From assembly GCA_946902985.2 (NCBI GenBank), contig OX336393.1, positions 52,449,265 through 52,513,264 of the forward strand: DNA of 64,000 bases, given 5' to 3'. Made by a program: the position numbers and the translations under genes. Shown here one piece after another: positions 12,001 to 22,982 of this stretch. A model generated the notes under the pieces. It had not been told where the DNA came from and did no database searches. It was given only the letters and a program-made list of their open reading frames with translations. The stretch's first letter is position 1, and each line of letters starts with the position of its first letter. Source of the DNA: Meconema thalassinum (Eukaryota > Arthropoda > Insecta > Orthoptera > Tettigoniidae).

Positions 12001-12707
12001 AAATGTTCCTTAATTTCGAGGCTAACTTTAGCTTCCTCCACTTTCCCTGACAGGTTGGTCTCGAACTCATTTTCCACATTATCTTCGAGTTCTATGTTGA
12101 GGACTTCAAATATTTTTTCTATGTCCTTATAATCTTCCTCAATCACTTCTTCCATATGCCATACCTGTTCTGCTATTTTCGCATCCTGTTCCTGTAGGTT
12201 AATGTTTTGCTCATCCACATCCTCTCTTTGAATTCTAATGCAATTTTGCGCTAGGTCTATAATGACCTTGTTCTCACGGATAAAATCAATACCTAATATG
12301 ACATTATACGGTAATTGATTTACCAGCAAAAAGCACTGCGAAATTTCAGCGTTACCCATGATTAAATCAATGTATACCTGAAATTTACATGTCAAAGATT
12401 TTTCAGGGATAATTCCCTTAATCTTTACACTTGATGTGGGAATCTTTAGTACTCGGCCCCTTGTTTCCAATTCATTTAAAAGGGTTTGTGTAATTAAACT
12501 TATTGTGGATCCAGTATCAATCAATGCTCTGACCAGTAATCCTTCTATCCTAAGCATAATTATAGGTAGCTCTCTTTTAACAGGTGGGATTCCTTCCACA
12601 TCCTCGTTAATTAGTTCATCTGGTCTAGCTATCCAATTTACAATTTCTACCTCCTCCCAGCTCCTGGTATGATTCCACTTTTGACAATTTAAATTTGGAG
12701 TTTTTTT
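9099..12707 (-). CDS. pol: Pol polyprotein of element B (protease, RT, RNase H, integrase)
   Basis: The open frame runs from just after an in-frame stop at 12708-12710, about 1,202 codons with no ATG near its start. Numbering from the GTG at 12599: protease DTGS at 28-31 and LGIDF at 102-106; RT with the LDARN segment near 286 and the YVDD catalytic motif at 384-387; RNase H with TDAS at 532 and SEIELL at 574; integrase zinc finger H750, H755, C785, C788; integrase catalytic D817, D877, E912, with D-to-E spacing one residue shorter than in canonical D,D-35-E because the motif reads NPVER. The C-terminal part has a GPYQI-type domain and a charged tail. All catalytic residues are present. Domain order (integrase last) identifies Ty3-type. 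Expression is probably by -1 frameshifting from gag. Confidence 0.95.
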   Translation of the reverse strand, partial: KKTPNLNCQKWNHTRSWEEVEIVNWIARPDELINEDVEGIPPVKRELPIIMLRIEGLLVRALIDTGSTISLITQTLLNELETRGRVLKIPTSSVKIKGIIPEKSLTCKFQVYIDLIMGNAEISQCFLLVNQLPYNVILGIDFIRENKVIIDLAQNCIRIQREDVDEQNINLQEQDAKIAEQVWHMEEVIEEDYKDIEKIFEVLNIELEDNVENEFETNLSGKVEEAKVSLEIKEHLKKLLLDYRDVFDSKAGKIENFKYAFQVNDWAPFKQKPYPVAEKHYPQTKKTLQEMMNAGVIEKMATPYVSPLVIVSKPDGSVRVCLDARNLNAKIIPENDSAPPIKEILRKFKGKKIFTNIDMTSSYHHLELEEKTSLLTEFQFDQQTYCFRRCPFGLKTAGSALIRALDRNLSEEVKDCTIRYVDDILLTSENIEEHLENLKKLLEDLRRANFKINLKKSNFCQRQVTFLGHVIDKDGVKPNPGKLESIRDFPRPLKVKNVRQFLGLIGFFSGHCPSYTKTVAPLQDLLKKGGKWKWTEEAEKAFVEAKEMLLNYVKLGYPDFNQRFIIQTDASQIGIGAMLYQENPENPDKKNYLAFTSRRLKPHEKNYTISEIELLAILHALQYWRKIVYGFQVILRTDHKALTFLMKTDLSSQRLMRWALYIQQFDVKIEYCPGKENIVPDYLSRQPESIEEEVMAIDLEDRDQRTLNELRSISQRQREDPWMNMLISFLEGSLIRGTPAYMEAEKIAQDYTFYNGLLYKFVDSDHTKLRIVVPAILQRKIVWLAHRSFGHMGVDKTVSMLKEAFIWPRLRETVRDTLKTCDLCQRIKPNAFLMRQKPIPLLPERPGQIISIDNFGPLPKARRGNRHIMVAMDVFTKMVVLAPIQKTSTKQVLKRLKEKVIPILGKPENLLSDHGSCFTSVEFRRELERLGIRQILSSIRHPEANPVERVMRETAKYCRIYCAEENWKWIDILDIIEFCINNTIHESTGEIPITLHRNEQPERPWNLVIPRPADAQPGRDVRIRRAFEHLKAQADRRQRRNRHKRYHRPLLAGEMVLVKRPAISDPGNRVYKKFQKMYHGPYQIIRDLRNNAYRIRHCETDHEVTMNSANLKLYYPPEDFDEENEQALVMETFRDESAFDINKNKEEIENRAQAFECECELEKVYWEIKEIIEFIEEENSNLRKENDEIRKRVGIDQTRKGE

Positions 12708-15472
12708 TTATCCTGAGGGCTCCCTTTTCCCTCATTCTTTAGCTGAGCTTGTAGTTCCAAGCTTTGAGCTCCGTCTAGTCGGTCGGGTGATTTCCGGTTC
12801 TTGATTGCCTCACTCCAACGGACTTTTTGCCTATCAGGTTCATCGGGTCTTTCGTTCATATAACGAAGACTCTCCTGATATCTTTCTTCTATTTCGGCCC
12901 GATATTCATCATCCCTATCGTCTGGCCTTACATTTCTCCTGGGATAATTCTCCCATTTCTTTCTATTGTCCGGCCTTTGCTGGTTATTGTTATAGGGTCG
13001 GCTTTCCTGTTGCCTATAGCCCGTCGTTCTAGGATTTCTTCCTCGATATCCTCCCCTGTAATATGGCTGTATCCTTCTAGGCTCCTGGTGCCCATACTCT
13101 CGATCTCGTCCTTGAGTATCCGTACTGGTGGACTGATTCCTGGTCACTGGTTTTTCTCCAGTTTCCTGACTGCTGGCCATGTGTACTTGCTCAGTTTGTC
13201 TTTGATGCCGAGGAGTTACGTGCGAAGTCGTCATATCTAATTGACGTAATACACTTTCCACTTCCACAGCACTTCTGGCTTTGGATGAGATTAGCAGCCT
13301 CTGAATCTCATATGGAAGCTGTCTTGCAATGGCGGCACACAGGTCGTTTTCTGCCGGAGCAATATCCAGTTCGCGGAATTTACACAGCTGAGCGGTGAAA
13401 AATTCCGTGTATTTAGTGGGTGCATTGGTGCTGTACTTCCTAGAGTACAGATCTAGCCTTAAATTTTCTTGGACATCTGCTGCCCAATATCGCTTTAAAA
13501 ATGCTTCCCTAAAGCCTTCCACCGTATCAAAAGTGTATCTGAAGCTTCTGAACCAGGTGAGACAATCACCTGCCAACAGCTTTTCAATAGCTCTCAGTCT
13601 CCGATCCTGAGGAACCTTCATTTCATTTAGATACTCTGCCACTTCTTTTAGCCAGTATTTTGGAGTAATAGACATGTTATTACCCGTAAACTTTACTGGT
13701 CTGTCCTCATTGGATTTAATAATGTTTATTATTTGGCCATTTGTCTGATTCGTGTACGGGGTTGACATCGCCATTGGATATCCTGGGTTCTTATAAGGGC
13801 TCTCCCCTCCTAAGTCCCTCTCCGTATCTGTGCCTTGTTCACGGGAATCTACCCATCCTGTCTTTGGAAACTCCTCCTGATTTTCGAATTCTAACTTCCT
13901 TTCTCTTCGGGCACTTTCTTCATTTGCCATGAGTTGGATTTCCATTTGACTATTCGTAAGTTCCGTCCTCTCCAATCGGGATCTTAATTCATTCTGAATT
14001 CTTTCTTGATTCCTTTTAATATCTTCCTCTACCTTTTGGAATTGGAATTTCTCATCCCTGAAGCTATCCCTGAATTCATTTATTTGGTCTTCTACCTCTT
14101 TCTTAATGATCTTAGCCTGTTGGTCTATAATTTCTGGTTTCACGTCACCTATGGTATCCAGGTCTTCTCGTATTTCCTTTATCTTCTTCTCCACCTCTCC
14201 CTTAATTCCTTCCAGCTTTTCCTCAGTTTTCTCTTGACTCTTACACAATTTCATCATTTCATCTTGGACCTGATTTACTTCCTTATTGGTTTTTCCTACG
14301 TGATCCTTTAATGTTCCGATGGTTTCCTGAACCTCATTAATACCCTGACTTATTTCATTTATTTTATGGGTGTTATCCTTATTTTCGTCCTCTCGTTGTT
14401 TCCTTTCACCCTGGAGATGCCCCTCGTAAATACCTAATCTTCGATTTATTTCACCCTCATACTTCTTTAAGTTATCATCTACCTGCCCGGTAAACAGCTC
14501 AAATTGACCTTTCATATCCCGCGCATCCTTTATATTTTGATTTTTCATCTCAGTTACCTCAGTCTGAACTACACTGATTTTGTCCTCGAGGGTCCCTACT
14601 TTCTCCTCAACCCCTTCAAATCTATCTCCTAGCTTATTCACGCTTTGTTTTATTTCCTCCCGGGAGGCCTCACAAATATCGCTGTTAAATTTTATCTGAG
14701 CTTTCAATTCTTTCTGCACACCTTGGATCTGGGTTACAAGTTTTTCCTCACATGCCTTTACATTTTTTTTACAAGATTCTTCCATGCTATTTAATTTAGT
14801 TTCTATAGAACCAAATTTATTTTCCATGGTATCAATTTTATTCCCTATACTTATAAAATTATCTTGGCACTCCTTTTTGGATTCTATACTATTTTTTTCT
14901 ATAGTACTTATCTGGGTTCTCAATCCTGCATTAAACGTGTTACTCTCAGTTTGCAATGCCTTTAACTTGTCCCCAAATGCTTTATCCAATATTTGAAATT
15001 TGGAATCTATGTTTCCTTCTATACTTTCTCGGAGTTCATCTGACCCCTGTTTTATTCCCCCTTTTAATTCATTTAACTTATTCCCAAAATCAGTATCAAA
15101 ACCTTGGAATTTGTTATTTATTTTATCTATCTCAGCCTTTACTTCATTGTTCATTGTTACACAGTTAGCCTCGATAGCTTCTAACTTAGTTTCCATGGTA
15201 TTACTTTTAACTCCGATAGCTTCTAATTTAATCCCCATGTTAGCACTATCAGTTTTTATTGACTCCAAACTTTCATTTATGGATTCGAACACTTTGTTAT
15301 TTTCATTCTTTTGGAGTTCCAATGTATTGTTTATAGCCTCCAACTTCTCATTACTATCAGCTTTCATCGCCTCCAACTTCTCATTACTATCGGCTTTTAT
15401 CGCCTCCAACTTCTCATTACTATCGGCTTTTATCGCCTCCAAAAGCCCCTGCAATTCCTCACTCAATACCAT
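12689..15472 (-). CDS. gag: Gag of element B with giant coiled coil
   Basis: 927 residues from a true ATG. Residues 10-50 hold three and a half copies of an 11-residue repeat, LEAIKADSNEK. Coiled-coil sequence continues to about residue 530, with many LEAI, KLNEL and EEKL-type heptads. A capsid-like Gag domain spans about 592-747 (KYWLKEVAEYL, then LAGDCLTWFRSF, then the YSRKYSTNAPTKYTEFF region). The C-terminus (about 795-870) is rich in Arg, Gly, Tyr and Asn (YYRGGYRGRNPRTTGYR) and probably binds RNA. There is no CCHC zinc knuckle. At 927 residues it is about twice the usual Ty3 Gag length; the N-terminal half is the extra part. Gag would assemble the virus-like particle in the cytoplasm. 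Confidence 0.88.
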   Translation of the reverse strand: MVLSEELQGLLEAIKADSNEKLEAIKADSNEKLEAMKADSNEKLEAINNTLELQKNENNKVFESINESLESIKTDSANMGIKLEAIGVKSNTMETKLEAIEANCVTMNNEVKAEIDKINNKFQGFDTDFGNKLNELKGGIKQGSDELRESIEGNIDSKFQILDKAFGDKLKALQTESNTFNAGLRTQISTIEKNSIESKKECQDNFISIGNKIDTMENKFGSIETKLNSMEESCKKNVKACEEKLVTQIQGVQKELKAQIKFNSDICEASREEIKQSVNKLGDRFEGVEEKVGTLEDKISVVQTEVTEMKNQNIKDARDMKGQFELFTGQVDDNLKKYEGEINRRLGIYEGHLQGERKQREDENKDNTHKINEISQGINEVQETIGTLKDHVGKTNKEVNQVQDEMMKLCKSQEKTEEKLEGIKGEVEKKIKEIREDLDTIGDVKPEIIDQQAKIIKKEVEDQINEFRDSFRDEKFQFQKVEEDIKRNQERIQNELRSRLERTELTNSQMEIQLMANEESARRERKLEFENQEEFPKTGWVDSREQGTDTERDLGGESPYKNPGYPMAMSTPYTNQTNGQIINIIKSNEDRPVKFTGNNMSITPKYWLKEVAEYLNEMKVPQDRRLRAIEKLLAGDCLTWFRSFRYTFDTVEGFREAFLKRYWAADVQENLRLDLYSRKYSTNAPTKYTEFFTAQLCKFRELDIAPAENDLCAAIARQLPYEIQRLLISSKARSAVEVESVLRQLDMTTSHVTPRHQRQTEQVHMASSQETGEKPVTRNQSTSTDTQGRDREYGHQEPRRIQPYYRGGYRGRNPRTTGYRQQESRPYNNNQQRPDNRKKWENYPRRNVRPDDRDDEYRAEIEERYQESLRYMNERPDEPDRQKVRWSEAIKNRKSPDRLDGAQSLELQAQLKNEGKGSPQDKKKLQI
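12701..12709 (-). promoter_or_regulatory. Candidate -1 ribosomal frameshift site (A9) at the gag-pol junction
   Basis: In element orientation Gag reads GAT AAA AAA AAA CTC and stops six codons after the run begins. The pol frame opens exactly at this run and lies in the -1 frame. AAAAAAA is a known slippery heptamer type. The overlap of the two frames is only 12689-12707. A downstream pseudoknot was not worked out. Confidence 0.7.
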
Positions 15473-15944
15473 CTTATGAGAATACAGTGGGCCACAAATG
15501 CCACCACACTAGTACATGCTTGAGAGATGATACTCTGAATCCGTGTGTCCCAATTTCTTCAAAACTTTACTTTGGTACGGGTATTCACTTACAACGTACC
15601 CTTTTGATACTTTTATTCAATTTCATAAACCTTTATGGAAGTATTTAAAATTCAAAATTTCGAAAAACCATTTTTTTTTTCAAAAATGAAAATTTTGATT
15701 TTTCGAGAAAACTCGGGTTTTCCCTAGGAAAACTCATCCCTGCGTACTGGGCGCCATTTTTACGTTTGCTAGGGGGTTTATAATATAATAATTCAGGGCT
15801 GCTCGGTATGAGTTTCCAGGGACCCATGCGGTCAGTTAATATTTTACGTTGTAGCTATTCCTGTCATTACTTTAATTTTACATGATATGACCGACTTAAG
15901 TGTTCCTCTAGTTATTAATCCAGCACATTATTTATATATCCCCA
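15473..15944 (-). other. Leader of element B with putative primer-binding site
   Basis: Lies between the 5' LTR and gag in element orientation. Directly after the LTR end (GGGCACA) the sequence is TGGGGATATATAAATAAT; the TGG start fits pairing with tRNA CCA at zero spacing, but the rest is AT-rich and no tRNA could be named. No ORF of note is present. Confidence 0.5.
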
Positions 15945-18900
15945 TGTGCCCATTTAGCAAGAAATATGCCAATCACAGTATACCAGCGTAGCTCAATTCG
16001 GGATTTCGGGGCAGCGGTAAGTTCCCCCACTCTGTGACTCACATATTTTGGATTAATTAGAGGATACACTTGCAAAAATAACAACAAAATCAACTCCTAT
16101 TTAAACACATTTAATTAATAAATTTAATGGCGCTACAAACATTTTAACAATTTAATTACTGACCCAACAATCAACTGCTTGTTCCAAATGAACAAGGAAT
16201 CACAAATAAAATAAACAAATATTGTATTCAAAACCTGTGGTTTCCACATAAACCAACAATTCTTACTTAGTCTCACTTCCATAAAGCACTAACATTAAGT
16301 TTACATAACTCCGAGCTCTTTGGCTCCATGCATTTACATTATTAAGGTGTCATTCTTGTACACCTCAAACACTATCCTTTATATTTTCTTATTTCTCAAA
16401 AACAAATATATAATTATATTTAAAATCTATGTTAATTATCTAACTCAATATTTTGGGCATGTCCACACATTCAGTTGTTATCATCTCTCTTTATTTCACA
16501 AATATATTAAGGTAATCAGAAAATCAATTGTGTACTCCAGAGCATGAAGGTACTTGACACAGTCAAAAAACTATAGTTACTCCCGAACTCAGTTGCCTTC
16601 AATCAACTCGTGGAATCCCACGTCCTTACATCATTACAATAGGGATTGTTATTTATCTCTTATGTCTTAATAGACCATTATCATATAAGAAACTACGATC
16701 TGAACCGGCAAACGAAAATATCCATCTACTAGGACCTCGGTTCATCGCCCGGGTCGTTAACAACTTAAACCCTCCTGGTGTATTCATTCTCTTTACAACA
16801 GCTTACGAGACGGTCTCTGTTCCCCCTCGCTTTAAGAGAGCTAGCCTCTACTACTTGGGGTGCGATTTATGACACGTTAGGGTGACGGCGACTCCCTGTC
16901 TGACCCAACGTTAGTAGCTTATTTCCAAGGCTTTCAAAACAAACCTTCCCATTATATCCAGTTCTGGGGAGACCAGGCTTTACTGTACCGTAACATTCAA
17001 ACAACTATTCTTTGGTTCAAAGACCATTTTCGTATCCTTGGCATTTATTAACTATGAGAGGGTCCTCATTGATTGGGAAGATTAATACACATACGACGAC
17101 GGAGAATTACAGGGGCTTTTATCATAAGAAGATCCTGCATTCGAATCTCTTCAAGTGCCTCGGGAACAAATCCCTTACAGAGGACTTATACAAAATGCGA
17201 TTTAGAGTCGGCCGTGGCCCATATGACATACGCTCAATAATACCATGTATTAGCTCCCTTTTTAAATACATACACAATGCCTCGTGATACTATGTCACAA
17301 ATAGAGGACTTATACAATTATCAATTCACTGCAATCAACTACCCTCCATAAGTAATGTACCAAGTATTTTAACCACTACGCGTTCCTAGCGTGACACTTT
17401 AATATTATATTTGCGCTCATTATGCGCTATGCATTACTTTAAGCCGAAATTGTCTTCCCAAGAACTGATAAATCTCTTTAGTAACAATTCATATTATTTT
17501 AATTCACATATTAATCTTTCCGTTGTCGATAAATCGCTCCCTGTTTTAAAATATTCCATTGAACATCATATCTTACACATACGTTAAGGCTTAACGTTCT
17601 TATGTTCAGATCAATTTATTTTGATTTTTATTTAACATTTCCATATTTAATTATTATTATTATCTTTATTCTTTATACAAGCTCAAAAGCTATTTCTTTC
17701 ATATCTCAACTTTACTTTATTTCAATATCTTTCATGATAATTAATGATATTTCGCTTGCTCTTATGACATTTGTTAAATACATTAACCCTTTATTCACAT
17801 ATTTCCTCTACGGGATTTATTCTTTACATAATTATTTATAATTTCTCAATTTATTTTATTATTGTTCAGACCGTGTTCTTGATTATTCAGTATTTATTTA
17901 TTAAAACACATCCCTTTCACTCCAAAACTCCGGTGGGTTTGTACACAATCGATTTCTGACACCAAAATAGAATGAATTTAGTACTCACATGTTTCCAGAT
18001 CATCCCATGATCTTTAATCTGGTGCGGTGCTTCATTTTTGGGCCCACTTTGAACTTTTTACACCATATTAAAGGTATTCATCTTACGTAAAAACACTTTT
18101 TGACATATATCTAAAACACTTAATATTGACGACATTTTTATATACTGATGTGTCCCTTTTGAACACATAATAAACACTAAAAATATTATTTAACACACAA
18201 TCTTGATTATTTTACACTTCACAATTCTCGATCACTAGGCCGTATTTCTGAGCCTATCACACGTGATCTTCTGAAATTCCCGTTTCCAAGGGTGAAATTT
18301 ATTCGATGTCGGCTTCCTATCCTGCAGAATGCGAAAGTCTCGAAACATCTACTGTTCCCTGGAGTCCAATTCTGCTACTCCTATCCTGGATAACCGGCTA
18401 TTTATCTAGCTTGAACGGCTTCTTTGTAGATCTGTCTATCGATCCTAACGAAAGTCTATATGGATCGAGGTCTCCTCTAAGACTTATAGATTCAGTTTAT
18501 AGCAGCTAGCACTTCTCAATTCTAGTATTTTTAGAATAGTTCGCCTGCTTTCTGGAGATAATGTTTATAGTCTCCTATCGTCTTTATTTGAACTGTTTTA
18601 TTATTCTGTTCTTCCCTTTTAGGTTTCTTTAATTTAAATAACAGTTTATCTGTCTGGTACGATACTTCCGTACGTTATGATCTATTCGTTCGTACATTTA
18701 ACGACCTATCGCCTTTAAGTCCAATGTTCGCGGCCTGCTCTGACTATATCTTACGAATTTTCACTTTAACTTGTATACAGTCGGGCCTAAATCCTATAAT
18801 TAGGATTTTCCTAATATTTCACTACGGCGATACTTTAAAATTTCGTCTTGACCACTCCTATGGAGGCAAGCAAGTCGTTAATACTATGACGCCTGTGGCT

Positions 18901-19787
18901 ATCGGATCTTACTTCTGCGGTGTAACACAGCGTTCCTCCCCTCAAGGAGTACTGGTAGCTGTTTTCGATGTAACGCAGAGTTACGTCCCCTCACGGACTG
19001 TCGGAATGATTACTTCTACGTCGTGGTGCAGCACTTCCCCTCACGGAATGCTCGTATGACTGCATGATTGGCTTGGAAACGCCCGAAGCTTTATACTGTT
19101 TTACTACAAAAAAATAAGACTCTAGCCTTTTCTGTGGTCAACTTCTAAAATAATGGTGCCACAAATATAAAAATTATACCTTCCGAAAGCTCTTCTTCTC
19201 AATGTCACATAATCTCATTGCACCTAAGAATCGATCGTGCAATTCGGGGATATTAATTAATTTCTCGTCCTCAATGGTGTGGGTGTTGCATTCCTTTTGC
19301 TCTCTCCCCTCCACAGAGGCTTAGGTAATTCCCCAATGACGTCGTCTTACGTCGGCAGTTTTTTTCTGCGCAATTATTAAATGGTTTCTCTTTACTGAAA
19401 AATCTCTCATTCAAAATGATTCACTGTACTGTGCTTGTTTACTCATTATTATTCTCGTAAACGTGTTAATTTTAATTATTCCTCTTCTGGCGCATAAGCG
19501 GCGTTGTCAATTTCCAGCAACATCAGCTCGAATTCCGATTCAGGCTCCCTTGTCTATCACGGTGGAAATTTCCATTCAGTTATTAATACTCGTGACCAGC
19601 CCTCTCTTGAATGTCGAGTGGGGTGATCTCATCTAAGGAACATCTGTCCCTAGTCGCTTGCACCATGTTAAGCTATAATCCTGGCTTAAAATCTCTCTCC
19701 GTTCCTTTAAGAAACTATACGTTTCTTTCATTTCTTTCTTAAGGACATGGGTTCGACCTTCCATGGACCCTATGGCCCATGGGTTCA
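15945..19787 (-). repeat. 5' LTR of element B (element orientation), 3,843 bp
   Basis: Same length as 5034-8876. Differences seen at 17052, 17247, 19248, 19453 and 19547. It would carry the element's promoter. No confident TATA box or start site could be picked. Confidence 0.95.
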
Positions 19788-21233
19788 ATATATATATATA
19801 TAAGGGGTTTAATTATTGTTTGGCGGAAGTTATAAAATGGAGATTTTAGTTAGATTCGTTATAGGTTATATTTTATACAAGACTTGATTGGGAAATATTT
19901 CGTTCAACGTGTCGTCAGTTTCGCCACGGGTAGTCCGCCAAAAATAGACTTGACTTTCGAGATATATGTACTAACATTCCGGGGACGCGAGGCTTCAAGA
20001 CAAAGCAAGTTGGTCAGTTAGCGCTGACGTCACGAATTCTCGGAAGAACACCGCATCAGGACGCTGATTTAAAATTACTTCAGAAGCAACCCCACGTGGT
20101 TAACCCAACTAATGAAGAGGCATGATCAGAACTTAGGGATCTGGAGTGGGGAGCTACGTCATCAGGATACCTAATTGATTGGTCGAGAAATACTGCAGAG
20201 TGGGGAAGTTCATCTTCCATAAAAACCTATGGTCATCTACTCTCAGCCCCCCAATCTTCTGAGATTTTCTGAATCTTCACGTCTATCAGACATCTTCGCT
20301 GCGAGATCGCAACTTATCAGTTCAAGAAGTTTTAAAATTAATACTACTGACGTGAATATGATCGTGTCCTTGATCATATTCACAAAAGTGAATTTTGGAG
20401 CAAAGCCATTCACATATGTCAGTCGGGAGACGGGACAAATCGGTTCCCTGCCCGTATCAAGATAAGGATCTATACAATATTGAGGCAGAACCAAATAACA
20501 TCCGCCAGCAAGATCAGAGGGAAAACCAGACTACCACTATGAAGAAGACGGCCGTGAGTTCCTTTACTAAATCCAATCAAGTCTCTGTAATTCTGTTTAT
20601 GGCAAATTAGAATCCAGCTTTTGTTTAAATTTAATTCATATTCCATTTTGTAACTCTCGCCAATTTAATATAACTTCCAGATTTTTTTTAAAATTCATTT
20701 GTTTCTCTTTTTACGTCTTTTGCTGCTTTAAATTTTGATCAATTAAATTTTGTTCTTAAGTAATGGTAGGACTTTCATTTCCAGTAGCTAGCTTTAGACA
20801 TAATGCATACCTTCTCCCAGTAGCGATAAGACAATTGGTTAATGGCTCAGCTATACCACGGCTTGAGAGAAAGATGTTTCGAGTGCTCTATCACTATTTC
20901 AATTAAATACTTTGGCACATCTAAAGTAAGCATCAGATGTCCTGGCGCCCACACGAGCTGATTATAATCATTGCTAATGAACAGGTAAGAGGTAAGTATG
21001 CTATTGGTGGTGTGAGTAAAGCGGTGCTTGTTCTTGTTGCGATTCTTCTACTGTACTCCAGGAGAACGCAATATTGGAGCCCCGCCAGGAACGTAACCTT
21101 TGGTCACTTAGAAGGACAGGGAACGTTACATTTGTGCGCTCAACGTGGAGCGAAAGCGTTACATTTGGACGCACAACTGTGGAGTTTCTTATATATGTAT
21201 ATTTTCGTGCAAGGTTAGTAACAAAACGTTACA
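19788..21233 (+). repeat. Right (3') LTR of element A, second part
   Basis: Resumes at the (AT)n run and follows the left LTR to its GTTACA end, then GTGT. Short frames here duplicate those of the left LTR. Confidence 0.9.
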
Positions 21234-21237
21234 GTGT
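21234..21237. repeat. Target-site duplication of element A, right copy (GTGT)
   Basis: Matches 77-80. Confidence 0.75.
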
Positions 21238-21763
21238 GGTCCTCAATACCTTACTTACTGTTCACCTATATGAAGTGTCACTATTGGTCTTTGTCACAAA
21301 TGTCAAGCTATCTCCCCCATACTAGCTTTAACGTTATGGTCGTGCGTAAGCACTATCAACCCAATTATTCCCTTAAATGTGCATTCAGCAAAGTTACTGA
21401 AACCCTCAAACAAAACACAATTAAACAAGATTTGAGGCTCAATACGAATCTTACCTTATAAAAAACACACAAAAAATCATAAATGACAAATATACACAAA
21501 TTTACACAAAACATGCCTGCTGCGCCCAAAATACCTATTTTATCATAATTACTTATGATCGAGATAAACTTATCCGACTCCCATGATAGAATGCGCTATG
21601 GCAAACATGCCCTATGCAATATCTACGTATCTCGTATACATCATGATGGTGATGATCTGGTCCTTGATATCAGCCTTCTGGATCAATTGGTTCATCTTTC
21701 AAGGAGGAGAATTTTACACACTGTTTCAAAAAAAAAAAACACCAAAGCAAAGGTCCACTGTGA

Positions 21764-21798
<35 letters not shown>

Positions 21799-22982
21799 AA
21801 TGCACGGTTCTCGCGTGTGTAGCTCCTACTTCCTAAAGCTATCATCAACCTACTCAATTCAGCAGTTTGTTCATAGCTTTCTATCTCAGTGACTTTGATG
21901 CTTATAGCACGTGTGGCTATCTCTACCATATAACTGTTTCGTACTGTCAACGGTATGCACACTCTCGGTACTGTTCCGATTCGCACTCGCGAATACTTAA
22001 CGATATTCAAATGTCCCAAGATAGAACTGCTTATCCTTATAAAATTTTCTTAATTTCAAAACGCGGCGAACGTGGGCTCGCGCCTCTGCGATGCTCAAAG
22101 TAGAACTGTATTCACTGCGTGTCCAGCTATTATTTATATGATTTGTCGAAGAAGTACTCGGAGTGGGGAGCTTTTAGAATTTTATTCTATAATAACACTC
22201 GCATGAATATGTAAATTAGCTCATTCGAACGTCCTCATTTTCAATGTCTCATGGCTTCTTTTAATCCAAAATTCGATCGCTGGATCCTTAGATAATGAGC
22301 TCCGTAATTCCCTTCATTGTTCCTTAATTTCGGCGGGATTTGGTCGCGTCTCGCGTCCCTCGTTGCTATTGGTAATTTCAAATCCTCCCCCTAATTTCGT
22401 TTTACTTCCGGCAAAAATCACAGAATGACTCAATTTAAATTTTGAAAATACTTCTGAGAGGCTGGGATTGTCCCCTATACGATGGTGTAATTCCTGTTTC
22501 TGCATTTTAATTACTGCTCCAATTTCTCTCAAATGGGCGGGGTTTATCTAGTAAGTGATCGTTGAGATTTTCGTATCTACCCGCTTGGTTGAATGACCGT
22601 TTCGCGTTGTCTAAGCCCATGTGGTTACCAGATGCTTGCCGATCTCCTCCTTTCTCTATTGTCCGCGCTCGGTGAAAGTTGTAGAAAAAGCACGTACGGG
22701 TCTCTCCTTTGTTATCCTCTGGTCTACAGGCAACGTCTTTCTCACATCAGCTTTAAAACATGAATAAAATCTTGTTGAAATAAATATGTAGAATTTATGC
22801 AATCACAGATGCATAAAGGTTACAATATTTCATCATTACTTCTTAATTTCCGGAATTCTGCAGTCTTTAAAGGGCCGAGTATTTTGCGTATAGTTCTTCT
22901 TTCTCTTCTTCTTCTTGCGTTGTTCCCAATTATTTTTTGGCCACTCTACACCTCGCTCTCCATTTGTTGCGGTTTACTGCAT
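21238..22982. other. Flanking DNA without recognised gene
   Basis: No coding feature could be supported. It contains a short A-run near 21728 and an (ATT)n tract at 21764-21797. The last hundred bases before 22983 are probably the 3' untranslated end of the RTE-like LINE that follows on the minus strand. Confidence 0.5.
21764..21797. repeat. (ATT)n microsatellite
   Basis: About eleven uninterrupted ATT units. Confidence 0.95.

Larger units (their letters stand above)
5034..19787 (-). mobile_element. Ty3-type LTR retrotransposon B, apparently complete
   Basis: A 14,754-bp element inserted in an (AT)n run of element A's LTR. The target duplication cannot be resolved because the target is itself AT repeats. 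In element orientation (minus strand) the order is LTR, short leader, gag, pol, polypurine tract, LTR. Both ORFs are intact, the LTRs differ at five seen positions in 3,843, and the polypurine tract and primer site are adjacent to the LTRs. It therefore looks potentially active. No env-like ORF exists: only about 200 bp separate pol from the LTR. Integrase sequence and the NPVER integrase motif fit an insect Ty3 lineage, but I cannot name the family. Confidence 0.92.
81..21233 (+). mobile_element. LTR retrotransposon A, pol-deleted, interrupted by element B
   Basis: The element is delimited by two LTRs that start TGTAACAG and end GTTACA, flanked by GTGT. Without the inserted element B its own length is about 6.4 kb. 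The internal region holds a coiled-coil Gag-like ORF and a protease ORF that ends within the N-terminal part of reverse transcriptase. RNase H and integrase are absent, so A needs enzymes from another element. Three substitutions were seen between the comparable LTR parts (396/19959, 1593/21156, 1626/21189), about 0.2 percent, so the insertion is young. The protease and RT-like start suggest the Ty3 (Metaviridae) group. The Gag gives no lineage information. Confidence 0.85.
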
